From Flavobacteriales bacterium UBA3442 (GTDB lineage Bacteria > Bacteroidota > Bacteroidia > Flavobacteriales > Schleiferiaceae), in assembly GCA_002378565.1 (NCBI GenBank), contig DFSH01000003.1:1-14944 (forward strand): a stretch of 14,944 nt of DNA, written 5' to 3'. How positions within the stretch are numbered: the stretch's first letter is position 1; every line of letters begins with the position of its first letter. Position numbers and translations under genes: made by a program. This document shows positions 1 through 8,900 of the stretch, in pieces. A model generated the notes under the pieces. That model did not search any database, had not been told where the DNA came from, and was given only the letters and a program-made list of their open reading frames with translations.

Positions 1-170
1 GCGGGCGCTGCCTTCTTAGCAGTAGGCTTTTCTGCAGGTTTGTCCGTTATGGATGGGTTGACTTCAGACGCATCAACGCCTTGTGCTTGTGTTTGGCTTG
101 GAACTGCACCTTCAGGTTGAGCCTGTGATTGCATATCAGAATCGTTCATTGCCTTGTTTTGATCGGCCAT
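1..170 (-). CDS. N-terminus of a low-complexity-headed protein, possibly DUF349 family (partial)
   Basis: This is the last gene of the leftward operon; only its first 56 codons are visible before the left edge. It starts at ATG 170, 25 bp after the aroE stop, which suggests co-transcription. The visible peptide begins MADQNKAMNDSDMQSQAQ and is hydrophilic, rich in Gln, Ala, Pro and later Lys (KPAEKPTAKKAAPA). It has no signal peptide or membrane segment, so it is probably a disordered cytosolic tail. The DUF349 guess rests only on gene order: from memory, Flavobacteriia often carry a DUF349 protein directly after aroE, and such proteins can have charged, disordered N-termini. No DUF349 domain residue is visible, so the family is inference. 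That this is a translated gene is fairly likely, given the open frame, spacing and strand. Confidence 0.6.
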   Translation of the reverse strand, partial: MADQNKAMNDSDMQSQAQPEGAVPSQTQAQGVDASEVNPSITDKPAEKPTAKKAAP

Positions 171-195
171 GTTTAGGAGGGATAGATTTTGGAGC

Positions 196-951
196 TCAAA
201 TGTCAGTCAAATTCAGCGCATTCTTCCAATAACCCCAAGCTTTTTTTGCTTGAGCCATAAGCATGCCCTGGCCATTCCGTGTTTGCCAACCCATTTCCTC
301 CATCTGCTTGAGCCACAATGTCTTCTCAGGAATGTAGATCAAATCAACGGCCAGGCCGCTGGTATTCTGATTCATGACAGGGGTTTGCGGTAGTTGATGC
401 TCCAGCTTATGCATCCCTAAAGGGGTGCAATTCACAATCAAATCAACAGGGCCTGGATGCACTGACCCATAGGCTGTTTGCTTGCAAGTGATTGCAGGTT
501 TCTCCTTCCTGCATTGCATTGTGACTTGCCATTGGTGGCTTTCCAAGGCGTATTGAACCGCTCTGGCTGCTCCGCCATTGCCAATCAACACCGCTGTGCC
601 TTTTGCTGGAACAGCATCTTTGATGCTATCCCAGAAACCTTCCCAGTCGCTATTGTGTCCATGCCATTGGTTATTTATCCGGCAAACAGTATTGACTGCT
701 TGGATAGCCTTTGCTGAATCGGTGACATGGTGTAAATAGTCCATGATAGCACGCTTATGGGGCATGGTCACATTGAAACCATCAAGCTGAAGGGCATCGC
801 TTGCCATCCAATGGGCCAGTTGGCCTTCAGCGACTTCAATGCGTCTGTAGCTCAGGAGTTGGGCATTTTTCAATTCTGCCCATAGCTCAGTAAAGCATTC
901 GGGGGATTGAGAATGTGCAATGGGTTGCCCAATGACTGCAAACTTGTGCAT
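196..951 (-). CDS. aroE: Shikimate dehydrogenase (NADP+)
   Basis: AroE reduces 3-dehydroshikimate to shikimate with NADPH in the cytosolic pathway to chorismate and aromatic amino acids. The 251-residue product carries the expected motifs in order. Shikimate-binding SQSP is at residues 14-17, and NVTMPHK at 60-66 ends in the catalytic Lys66. AVNTV is at 85-89, and the HNSD segment (99-102) supplies Asp102, a variant of the usual NTD. The NADP-binding loop GNGGAAR is at 124-130, NCTPLGM follows, and NGQGMLMAQ lies near the C-terminus. I chose ATG 951 because homologues begin with K-[FY]-x-[VL]-[IL]-G directly after Met; the frame stays open to 1038, but that extension is a Cys/Arg-rich shadow of the upstream gene. 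The start overlaps the DUF368 stop by one base (TGATG), suggesting translational coupling. The length is at the short end of the family but complete. Confidence 0.95.
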   Translation of the reverse strand: MHKFAVIGQPIAHSQSPECFTELWAELKNAQLLSYRRIEVAEGQLAHWMASDALQLDGFNVTMPHKRAIMDYLHHVTDSAKAIQAVNTVCRINNQWHGHNSDWEGFWDSIKDAVPAKGTAVLIGNGGAARAVQYALESHQWQVTMQCRKEKPAITCKQTAYGSVHPGPVDLIVNCTPLGMHKLEHQLPQTPVMNQNTSGLAVDLIYIPEKTLWLKQMEEMGWQTRNGQGMLMAQAKKAWGYWKNALNLTDI

Positions 952-1832
952 CACTGCTGCTTTGTCTGGCTGTTGAGCAAGGCAACGATGCCAATGCCGA
1001 CAAGTGCTGCGACAAAGACACCCGCATGCTGCTCCCATGACATGCTGTCAAAGTCTGCATGGTTTGGCCAAAGGGGCAGGTTTGAATCTAGCCCATGGTA
1101 GGGGTAAACCTTAATCAAGGAGCCGGCTATGAAGCCAGTCATGAGTGAGAGCATAACATTGGGCGCTTGCTGAAAGCACCAGCGAAGAAACCGTGCAAAA
1201 CTCAACAAGCCAGCCAGCGCACCGGCGGAAAAGCTGGCAATGAGTAACAGGTCCCTGTCGTGGATGGCAGTCAGGATAGACTCATAGACACCAAGGAGAA
1301 TCAGGATGAAGGAGCCGCTGATGCCGGGAAGTATCATGGCGCAAATAGCGATGAATCCCGAACTGAAGGCCAATGTAGCTGTAAGCTCCTGGCTTGCAGG
1401 GGAAATAAAGGTGAGGCCGGCGCCAATAGCAATGCCTGCATAGAGGCATATTCGATGGGCCAGGGTTGGTTGCTTCACCTTGCGCCAAATCAAGGGGAGA
1501 GAAGCCAGCACCAGACCAAAAAACCCAGACCAAACCAACATAGGGTGTTGGTCCAATCCCCATAAAACCAGCTTAGATAAGCTGACAATAGAGAGGCCTA
1601 TGCCTGCGAAAAGGGTCAACAAGAAGGGGCCATCGATAGTTTTCCAGGCAGCCTTTGCTCCATGGTTTTTCCATGCAACAACAGCTTGTGGGCCAATGGC
1701 GTGGATGGCGTCCAGCAGGCGTTGATAGATGCCTGTCAATAGGGCTACCGTGCCACCTGACACGCCAGGCACCACATCTGCAGCACCCATGGCAAGTCCG
1801 CGAATCAGTACATCAAATGCTTTCATTGCCAT
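951..1832 (-). CDS. DUF368 integral membrane protein, PopT-like undecaprenyl phosphate translocase family
   Basis: This is a 293-residue polytopic inner-membrane protein. The family signature MGAADVVPGVSGGTVALL lies at residues 15-32. A second related segment, MILPGISGSFILILLGVYES, at 166-185 shows an internal duplication. Hydrophobic segments occur around 20-45, 68-92, 97-116, 127-145, 152-185, 195-214, 228-242 and 271-287. DUF368 members such as PopT have been implicated in returning undecaprenyl phosphate, the lipid carrier for peptidoglycan and other envelope polymers, to the inner leaflet. Applying that role here is inference from family membership. The gene follows the TPR gene by 29 bp and overlaps aroE by one base. 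ATG 1832 fits the usual short lead before the signature, although Met3 (1826) is also possible. Confidence 0.9.
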   Translation of the reverse strand: MAMKAFDVLIRGLAMGAADVVPGVSGGTVALLTGIYQRLLDAIHAIGPQAVVAWKNHGAKAAWKTIDGPFLLTLFAGIGLSIVSLSKLVLWGLDQHPMLVWSGFFGLVLASLPLIWRKVKQPTLAHRICLYAGIAIGAGLTFISPASQELTATLAFSSGFIAICAMILPGISGSFILILLGVYESILTAIHDRDLLLIASFSAGALAGLLSFARFLRWCFQQAPNVMLSLMTGFIAGSLIKVYPYHGLDSNLPLWPNHADFDSMSWEQHAGVFVAALVGIGIVALLNSQTKQQ

Positions 1833-1861
1833 CAGTTTGTTTTATCCTTGAGTGGTGGAGC

Positions 1862-3205
1862 TCAACCCTGTCCAGGGTAAATGCTCTCTAACGCCTCTTC
1901 CAATGAGTTTCCAAATTGTACCAAAGCGCGTTGCCTGTATTCCTCTGACAAGCTATCTTCCTCAACCAGTTTCAAATAACCAATCAGCAAAGCCCACACA
2001 TCCACGTGTTTAGGGTGCATGATGATGCCCATCTCCATCAAGGCTCTTGCAGCCATGTCCAGGCCTTCTTCTGAGACCTCAGAACAGGCAATGACAAAGG
2101 CTTCAGCATCTTGATCAAGGCAAGACATCAGAGATTCCATTGCTTTGGTTGCTTCAAGCTTTAGCCCAGTCATCAGATAAACTTCTAACGCAATGGCGTG
2201 AAAGTTGACCATGTCGGGCTCCAGTTCAATGGCTTTTTTCACATAGCTGATGCTGTCAATCAAGTTGCCAGTGAATGCCGTGATTTTTGCTAATTCAGCC
2301 CATCCTTCAGCCAATGAATCATCCATGGTTATGGCGCGCTGAAGCACGGTGATGCTTTCTTGGTCTCTGTCTAATTGCTGCAGACACATAGCGATACGCA
2401 AAAGGGTGTAAGCGGCGGGTTGGTCAGCTGCGATGGCTTCCTCATAGGCCAGCATGGCCTCCTTAGGCCTACTCAATGCTTCAAGGATGCGTCCTTTGTC
2501 ATAATGAGCTGCAGCAAAGGTCTCATCAATCAAAATAGCATAATCCAAGGCATTCAATGCCGCTTCTAGCTGGTCTTGCTTCGTGTGGCTGCAAGCTTTG
2601 TGGTACCAAGCAGTTTCTGAATAGGGTTGCTTGCTGATGTAGGTATCAAACCATGCGATGGCCTCTGCATGCATGTTAGCTAAGTCGTGATTCAACGCAA
2701 GCAAGTAGAGCAAATGCTCATCATCGGGTTCTTCAGTGAGCATGTCGGCAATGCTCTCAATGGCTTCTGGGTAGAGGCCCATGGCGTTGTACAATGCGGC
2801 CAGTTGACCCAAAATAGGGTAACGATCCTCCACGTGATCCAAAGCCAGTTTCAAACTCTTGATGGCTTCTTTATGTTTGCCCATTCGCACCATGATCAAG
2901 CCCCGGGTCCATTCCAGTTCAGGGTGATTGGGTGCCACGCCTTCTGCATGTTCCAAGGCTTTTCTCGCCTGTTCAACCATGTTAGCTTCGACGAAATAGC
3001 GGGCAGTTTTTACTGCAAAAATTGGGGCGTTGGGGTAGAGGTTAAGTCCCATGTCAATGGCTTGCTTTGCAGAGTTCAATTGCCCAATGTCCATATAATG
3101 GTCAGTGATTTCCTCAAACTCTTCCACGTCAAAGAAGCCAATCTCCTTGGTTCGAATGAGCTTTTCAAATCGCTCAATGAGGTGTTTGTTGTCGCTTACT
3201 TGCAT
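1862..3205 (-). CDS. Tetratricopeptide repeat protein, cytosolic
   Basis: The 447-residue protein consists almost entirely of TPR helices. Typical repeat signatures are visible, for example GKHKEAIKSLKLALDH around residues 108-123, QLEAALNALDYAILID around 212-227, and AMLAYEEAIA shortly after. It has no signal peptide or membrane segment, so it probably acts in the cytosol as a protein-binding scaffold; its partner cannot be read from the sequence. The N-terminus, with FFDVEEFEEITDHYMDIG at 24-41, resembles a TPR protein I recall as conserved beside DUF368 and aroE in Flavobacteriia. It is the first gene of the leftward operon, 29 bp ahead of the DUF368 gene, and faces a divergent promoter region. 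ATG 3205 is the start that preserves this N-terminal block. Confidence 0.88.
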   Translation of the reverse strand: MQVSDNKHLIERFEKLIRTKEIGFFDVEEFEEITDHYMDIGQLNSAKQAIDMGLNLYPNAPIFAVKTARYFVEANMVEQARKALEHAEGVAPNHPELEWTRGLIMVRMGKHKEAIKSLKLALDHVEDRYPILGQLAALYNAMGLYPEAIESIADMLTEEPDDEHLLYLLALNHDLANMHAEAIAWFDTYISKQPYSETAWYHKACSHTKQDQLEAALNALDYAILIDETFAAAHYDKGRILEALSRPKEAMLAYEEAIAADQPAAYTLLRIAMCLQQLDRDQESITVLQRAITMDDSLAEGWAELAKITAFTGNLIDSISYVKKAIELEPDMVNFHAIALEVYLMTGLKLEATKAMESLMSCLDQDAEAFVIACSEVSEEGLDMAARALMEMGIIMHPKHVDVWALLIGYLKLVEEDSLSEEYRQRALVQFGNSLEEALESIYPGQG

Positions 3206-3224
3206 GGCCTTGATTCTAGCTGAT

Positions 3225-3232
3225 TAAATGTA
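3225..3232 (-). promoter_or_regulatory. Possible -7 box for the TPR-DUF368-aroE operon
   Basis: On the minus strand these bases read TACATTTA, seven of eight positions of the Bacteroidota -7 box TAnnTTTG. They lie 20 bp upstream of ATG 3205, which would give a short leader. No clear TTG element sits 17-23 bp further upstream, so the call is weak and based on position plus one box. Confidence 0.3.
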
Positions 3233-3317
3233 TACACACATCGTGCCATTGACGCATTGACTGACTCAGTTTTTCAACGCCCTTGTGAACAATTGCAGCA
3301 ACGGACTCATGGAATGC

Positions 3318-3347
3318 TTGCCAAGGCTTCAATGGGCTCTACATTTG
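3318..3347 (+). promoter_or_regulatory. Bacteroidota-type promoter for glmM and the cysteine desulfurase
   Basis: The sequence shows an exact -7 box TACATTTG (3340-3347), preceded by TTG at 3318-3320 with 19 bases between. That matches the Bacteroidota primary sigma consensus TTG, 17-23 bases, TAnnTTTG. Transcription would start near 3352-3355, giving a leader of roughly 20 bases to ATG 3374. This supports the short glmM start over any in-frame ATG upstream. Confidence 0.6.
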
Positions 3348-3373
3348 TAAGAGAATTCACTGATTTACTGCTT

Positions 3374-4786
3374 ATGACTTTGATTGCATCTGTTTCTGGT
3401 ATCCGCGGAACCATTGGAGGTTTGTCAGGTGACAACTTGACACCCATTGACATCGTGGCCTTTGCTAGTGCTTATGGTCAATGGCTTCAGTCACAAACAC
3501 GCCAGGGGGACGATTTGAAGGTTGCTATTGGTCGCGATGCAAGGCCTTCAGGGGACTTGGTGCAAAGCATGGTGAGTCAGACGCTGATGGCTATGGGCAT
3601 CAATGTCTTGGATTTAGGGCTGTCAACCACACCAACAGTTGAAATGGCTGTTGTCTGGGAGTCTTGCGATGGGGGCATTATTGTAACGGCCAGCCACAAC
3701 CCCGTGGAGTGGAACGCATTGAAATTGTTGAACGCACGGGGAGAGTTCTTGTCTCAAGCTGATGGCGAAGGCATTCTTGAAGCCGTCCACAAGGGAGAAT
3801 TCACCTACGCATCTGTTCATGCCATGGGAACCATGCAGACATTGGATGATGCAATACCACGCCATGTACAAGCTGTACTAGACTTGGATTCTGTTGACAT
3901 AGAGGCCATCACTTCAGCGAACTTCAAGGTGGCTGTTGATGCAGTGAATTCAACAGGCGGCATTGCTATACCCATGATGCTTCGTGCATTGGGCGTGAAT
4001 GACCTTGAGTTGATCCATTGTGAACCCAACGGTCAGTTCCCTCATAACCCAGAGCCTTTGCGACGCAACCTGGATGACATTTGTGCATTGGTTCCAGCTA
4101 AAGGCTGTGACCTTGGCGTGGTCGTTGATCCCGATGTTGATCGACTGGTCATGGTTTCTGAAGATGGGGAGCTTTTTGGCGAAGAATACACGTTGGTTGC
4201 GGTAGCAGATTACCTTTTATCAAGGCAGCCCGGTCATTGTGTCAGCAACCTGTCAAGTTCACGGGCTTTGAGAGATGTGGCTGAGCGGCACGGCTCAAGC
4301 TATTCAGCATCAGCAGTTGGTGAAGTGCACGTGGTGGAGGCAATGAAAGCACACAATGCAGTTATTGGAGGAGAAGGCAATGGCGGCATCATCGTGCCTG
4401 AGTTGCATTATGGCCGAGATTCCTTGGTTGGAGTTGCCTTGTTTCTTACCCATTTGGCCCATCAAAAAATGAAAGCCTCGGAGCTGAAGGCAACCTACCC
4501 CAAGTACTTCATGGCAAAAGAGAAAGCACAACTCACTGCAGACATGGATGTGGATGCCTTGCTCAAGAAAGTTGCCCTCATGCATGCGGGTGAGATCATG
4601 AGCACAGTCGATGGGTTGAAAATCGATTTTGATGAAGCATGGGTTCACATGCGCAAGTCCAACACCGAACCCATTGTCAGAATTTACACCGAGGCGGGCA
4701 GTCAAGCTGAAGCAGATGCATTGGCAGCTCAGTTTGTGAAACAACTGGAAGCTTCAAGCCTTTCAGACTCAACCTTAACACCATGA
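3374..4786 (+). CDS. glmM: Phosphoglucosamine mutase (alpha-D-phosphohexomutase superfamily)
   Basis: GlmM interconverts glucosamine 6-phosphate and glucosamine 1-phosphate, a cytosolic step toward UDP-GlcNAc for peptidoglycan and LPS. The 470-residue product shows all four superfamily signatures. TASHNP at 105-110 contains the phosphoserine Ser107. The metal-binding loop DPDVDR is at 252-257. The sugar-recognition loop GGEGNGG is at 332-338, and the phosphate-binding loop RKSNTEP is at 427-433. The N-terminus MTLIASVSGIRGTIGG fits Bacteroidota GlmM-type mutases. The frame is open back to 3257, but the extra 39 residues would precede the conserved start and span the promoter at 3318-3347, so ATG 3374 is preferred. 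No Shine-Dalgarno is visible, as usual in this phylum. The stop overlaps the next gene by 4 bp. A phosphomannomutase/phosphoglucomutase specificity cannot be fully excluded by eye. Confidence 0.9.
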   Translation: MTLIASVSGIRGTIGGLSGDNLTPIDIVAFASAYGQWLQSQTRQGDDLKVAIGRDARPSGDLVQSMVSQTLMAMGINVLDLGLSTTPTVEMAVVWESCDGGIIVTASHNPVEWNALKLLNARGEFLSQADGEGILEAVHKGEFTYASVHAMGTMQTLDDAIPRHVQAVLDLDSVDIEAITSANFKVAVDAVNSTGGIAIPMMLRALGVNDLELIHCEPNGQFPHNPEPLRRNLDDICALVPAKGCDLGVVVDPDVDRLVMVSEDGELFGEEYTLVAVADYLLSRQPGHCVSNLSSSRALRDVAERHGSSYSASAVGEVHVVEAMKAHNAVIGGEGNGGIIVPELHYGRDSLVGVALFLTHLAHQKMKASELKATYPKYFMAKEKAQLTADMDVDALLKKVALMHAGEIMSTVDGLKIDFDEAWVHMRKSNTEPIVRIYTEAGSQAEADALAAQFVKQLEASSLSDSTLTP

Positions 4787-5940
4787 GAACATACCTAGAT
4801 AACGCTGCAACAACGCCCATTTGTGATGAAGCAAAGCTTGCCATGGTTGATGCCATGGATGCCTACGGTAACCCTAGCAGCACCCATGCTTCAGGTCGCA
4901 AGGCTAAGGCCATTGTTGAATCCGTCAGGAAAGATATTGCCAACCGGTTGGCATGTAGCCCCTCTGAAATTGTGTTCACCTCAGGGGGCACAGAGGCAGA
5001 TAACTGGGCATTGACATGTGCTGTGCAAGACTTGGGTGTCAGACATATTTACACCTCTGCGTTGGAGCATCACGCTGTGGGACACACTGCTGAAGGCCTG
5101 GGTTCTTCTAGCGCTTGCGAAATTTATAGGGTTCCTCATGATGCCGATGGCGTCCATGATCTACTCTGGCTTGACCAGCAACTGGAAAAGCACGCAAAAA
5201 AAGGAGAGAAGGCCATGGTAAGCATCATGCATGCAAACAATGAAGTGGGCAACATCTTAGACCTGGCACAGGTTGTTGACTCATGCAAACGCCATGGTGC
5301 CCTGAGTCATTCAGACACCGTGCAAACGATGTGTCATTACCCGATCAATTTAACAGAACTCCAACTGGATTTTGCAGCCTGCGCTGCCCATAAATTTCAC
5401 GGACCCAAAGGGGTTGGGTTTGCATTCATTCGACGAGGTATTCATGGACGGCCCCTGATCAAGGGTGGCGGACAGGAGCGAGGCGCACGTGCGGGCACAG
5501 AGAACGTGGTTGGCATTGCTGGCTTGGGAGCGGCATTCAATGTGGCCATTGACAACATGGACGCTAAGGCGGCTCATGTTCGGTCAGTGAAAGCGTATGC
5601 CATAGATCAATTGAACCAAGCCTACCCCCAGGTTATCTTTAACGGCCTTTCTGCTGAGATGGACAAGAGCCTGTACACAGTTTTGAATTTTTACCTGCCC
5701 TCGTTGCATGACAATTCCATGATGACCTTCCAGTTAGATATCCATGGCATTGAAGCCTCTGGAGGCAGTGCTTGCAGTAGTGGATCTGTTCAAGGCAGCC
5801 ATGTCATATCTGCCTTGGGTAAAAAGGTAGGGACGCGCATCAGTTTTTCAGGCTATAGTCAAACTGCGGATATCGATGCCTTGATGCAAGCCTTGAAAAA
5901 CATTGAGAGCAATTTGGCCACAATCAAGGCGACTGCTTGA
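4783..5940 (+). CDS. Cysteine desulfurase, class V aminotransferase fold (NifS/IscS type)
   Basis: This PLP enzyme removes sulfur from cysteine, leaving alanine and an enzyme persulfide used for Fe-S clusters or tRNA thiolation. The 385-residue protein starts with the typical YLDNAATTP (4-12). Further motifs follow in order: YGNPSSTH (28-35), FTSGGTEADN (65-74), EHHAV (95-99), MHANNEVG (149-156), HSDTVQ (176-181), HKFHGPKG with PLP-binding Lys204, GGGQERGARAGTEN (228-241), and SGGSACSSGS with catalytic Cys331. A residue three before the lysine, usually Ser, is Ala201. The gene shares ATGA with the glmM stop, implying coupled translation. No IscU, IscA or SUF gene is visible nearby, so the sulfur acceptor is unknown; tRNA thiolation is possible but unproven. 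It ends tail-to-tail with the next gene with no spacer. Confidence 0.92.
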   Translation: MRTYLDNAATTPICDEAKLAMVDAMDAYGNPSSTHASGRKAKAIVESVRKDIANRLACSPSEIVFTSGGTEADNWALTCAVQDLGVRHIYTSALEHHAVGHTAEGLGSSSACEIYRVPHDADGVHDLLWLDQQLEKHAKKGEKAMVSIMHANNEVGNILDLAQVVDSCKRHGALSHSDTVQTMCHYPINLTELQLDFAACAAHKFHGPKGVGFAFIRRGIHGRPLIKGGGQERGARAGTENVVGIAGLGAAFNVAIDNMDAKAAHVRSVKAYAIDQLNQAYPQVIFNGLSAEMDKSLYTVLNFYLPSLHDNSMMTFQLDIHGIEASGGSACSSGSVQGSHVISALGKKVGTRISFSGYSQTADIDALMQALKNIESNLATIKATA

Positions 5941-8900
5941 TCAATGAATCACATTGATGGTCCCGTGCACGCGGCCATCTTCAGTTTCAAAGTACCACAC
6001 ATAACTGTCTTGCTGAGAAGGCTTGCCATTGATTTTTCCGTCCCAAAACTCTTGAAAAGGTTGATCGGTTTCAAACACCACATAGCCCAGTCGATTGAGG
6101 ATAACGAAACGGTCATCATTGAAGCAATCATTGCCAGCAATGGTTAGCAACTCGTTGATGCCATCCTCATTGGGCGTGAAGGTGTTTGGCACCCACAGGC
6201 GTTGATCATCTCGTATGATGCTTGTGGTGAAGGAGTAGTCGAAGCTGGCGTGGCAAATGCTGTCAAACAAGGTCAATGTCACAGTGTAAGTGCCCGAAGC
6301 CGGCAGTCGGTAGGTGGCCACACGGCCCGTATCGGTCACACCATTCTCAAAGGTCCATAGGTATTGGTAGTTGACGCTGTCTGTGCCGTAGGTGACATCA
6401 AGGCGCACCCTGCCATCCCAGCAGGTGTCTGGCGCTACGGTGACCAAAGGTCCATTCCAATCCGGATCAAAGGTGACACTTTGGTAGCTCGTGTCTGATT
6501 TGTTGCAGACGGTGTCAATGGCAATGAGTCGGACCGTGTAGGTGCCTGCGGCTTGGAATCGGTAGGATAGGTTGTTGCCGTTCCCGCTATTCCCATCACC
6601 ATAGTCCCATTGGGCAAGTTGGCTCCGCGTGCTCTGATCTTGGAGTCGAATCTCATAGTATCTGTCGCAGGCCTCGTAGCTGACATCGAATGCAGCCTCA
6701 GGTGTGATGCCTTTGGTGTGGGTGAGGGTTAATGTGCTGGTATCTGAAATATCACAAATGGTGTCCATGGCAATCAAGGTGATGGTCCATGTGCCTTTGG
6801 TGAAGATTGTGGTGGGGTTGATTGAGTCAGAGCTGTTCCCGTTACCAAAGTCCCAATAAAACACATTAGCATTCAGTGAATTGTTAGTAAAGGTCACACG
6901 CATGTCTTCACAAAGGGTGTCTACATCGGAGTCGTAATCGATGTCTGCAATTGCAGTCACTGAGGTTTCAAAATCGATTTTGATGACACCAAGATTGCAA
7001 TTGTTGCCGAGTCTAGCCGGCCCAACAACACTAGGAGTGGTGGGGAATGAGCCTCCTGAGCAGGCTGCACATACAGCTTGGTAAATGGTGCCGTCAGGGC
7101 CAAACCTTGACGTTCCGCCATCGACGTGTTCGCTGGAAGATCCGCCAAAGAAGCTAGCAAACAATGGGGCAGAGGCATTGCGCTCCAACACAAGGAAATA
7201 AAAGTCGCTGCCATCGGTGGTACTTTGCACGGCATCATTGGTCACAAACAAGCCTGAGGTGCTTCCCCCCATGCCCCCATTCACATTGCCACCCCATCCA
7301 GACATCAAGATATTCAGGCAAGCATCAACGTTGAAGGCTGTGGGGACGATGTTGGGCTGTCCATTGGCTGTGCCCCAGCGTGTGCTGAAAATGGTCTGTG
7401 TCAAATCTTCATGGAATTTGTGCACAAATTGACTACCTGATGGCGTTCTCCAAGTCCCTGCAGTGACTGGGTATATGCCCTTGGTTTGGCCAAAAACGTA
7501 CACCGCCCCAAGCTTGTCAATGTCGATCAAGAAGGATAAGTCCACTTGACTGGTACCAAGGTACCGGCTGGCTTCAATGGCGCCCGTATTAGAGAATCTC
7601 GCAATAAAGCCATCCAACCCACCTTGGTGATTATTGACCGCATTGGGAAGCCCAGTGTTGCTTGTGCTTCCTGTGATGAATACCTTGCCGTTTGGGGCAA
7701 CCTTCAGGCCGTAACCTGCATCATTGCCCGTACCACCAAAGTACCTTGACCAGTTGAGGCTGGCTAGGTTGCTGCTCATTTGAAATACCACAGCATCTGT
7801 TGATCCATTGCGGCTATTTGCGGCTAAAGGGAAATTGGATGAAGAACTGGTGCTGACAATGTAGACTTGGTCTTGGCTGTCGACCACAACCTCACCACGT
7901 GACACATCCCCATAGTTCTTTTGAATGCCCTTATCTAAGCCATCAACACCATTGCCCCCGATAATGGTTGCTGCGGTGTAAGCAGTCCCCGTGTTGTTGA
8001 TGACGGCGACAAAGATGTCAACGCCATTGCTGAAATCCATAGGCAAGGGGGAACCCTGTGAAGAGCCGTAACCTGACCCACCATTGAAGCTTTGGTCATA
8101 GCCTGGCACAGACAGCGAGGAGGTGATGAAATCGTTGGAGCCTGTTGTGCCCATCATCACCAGATTACCTGCGTTGTTAACCATCATGGAGTGGGGCTGG
8201 TCAGGTTTATTTCCACCCAAGTAAGTGGAGTAGATGCGGCTTGTGCCATCAGCGCTGAATTTGGTGAGTCCTATGTCACAATTCATGTAGCCTTGTCCGC
8301 CGGTAGGGTCATTGTAGCTAGGATCCAAAGCGCCTGTGGTGATGGGGTAGCCAACATCAAAGACGATGCCTGCACCGTATAAGTTGCCTTGGCCGTCATA
8401 GGTAGCTGTGTAGCCCCAGTTGTCAGCCATCGATCCGGAAAAGGAAGAAAAAACCAAGGTGGGGTCAATGACCAATGGCAGTCGCTTGTTGTAACGACCC
8501 AGCTTGAAGCGCACCACGCCATCTTTCACGTCAAAGCGACAGGGAATGGTTTTACGGCCACGCGGTCCGTCTTGGTAGGCAACCAGGCCCGATTCACGAA
8601 TGTCACCCATAGGTGTTGGTAGGACGAGTTCGTTTTCCTGATTGACATAGGGCGTCAATCCATCGTAGGACAATTGAATCAGCTTAGGGTCTGCGCCAAT
8701 GTCAATAAGCCAGCTGGTTTTCGCCTCGCCAAAGTCATCGCGTTCCATGCGTAAATCGATGCCCGGGTAGAGGTCTTTTTGAATGAACCCTGCAAAGTCA
8801 GGGACGTTGCTGGCAAAGGCGCTTGGGTCACCGCCTGTCAGGTAGTTCCTGTAGCCTGCTTGCTTGCTTTGACCGACCCATTTGCTGGGACTAGATCCAA

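Noticed and set aside
952..1038. N-terminal extension of aroE by 29 residues
   Set aside because: It overlaps the end of the DUF368 gene, is rich in Cys and Arg, and precedes the conserved AroE start at 951.
2687..3223. 178-codon open frame on the plus strand opposite the TPR gene
   Set aside because: It is antisense to a clear TPR protein and its translation has no recognisable domain.
5900..5990. Rho-independent terminator between the convergent genes
   Set aside because: There is no spacer and I see no GC-rich stem followed by a T-run on either strand; the TGATCA palindrome is only six bases.
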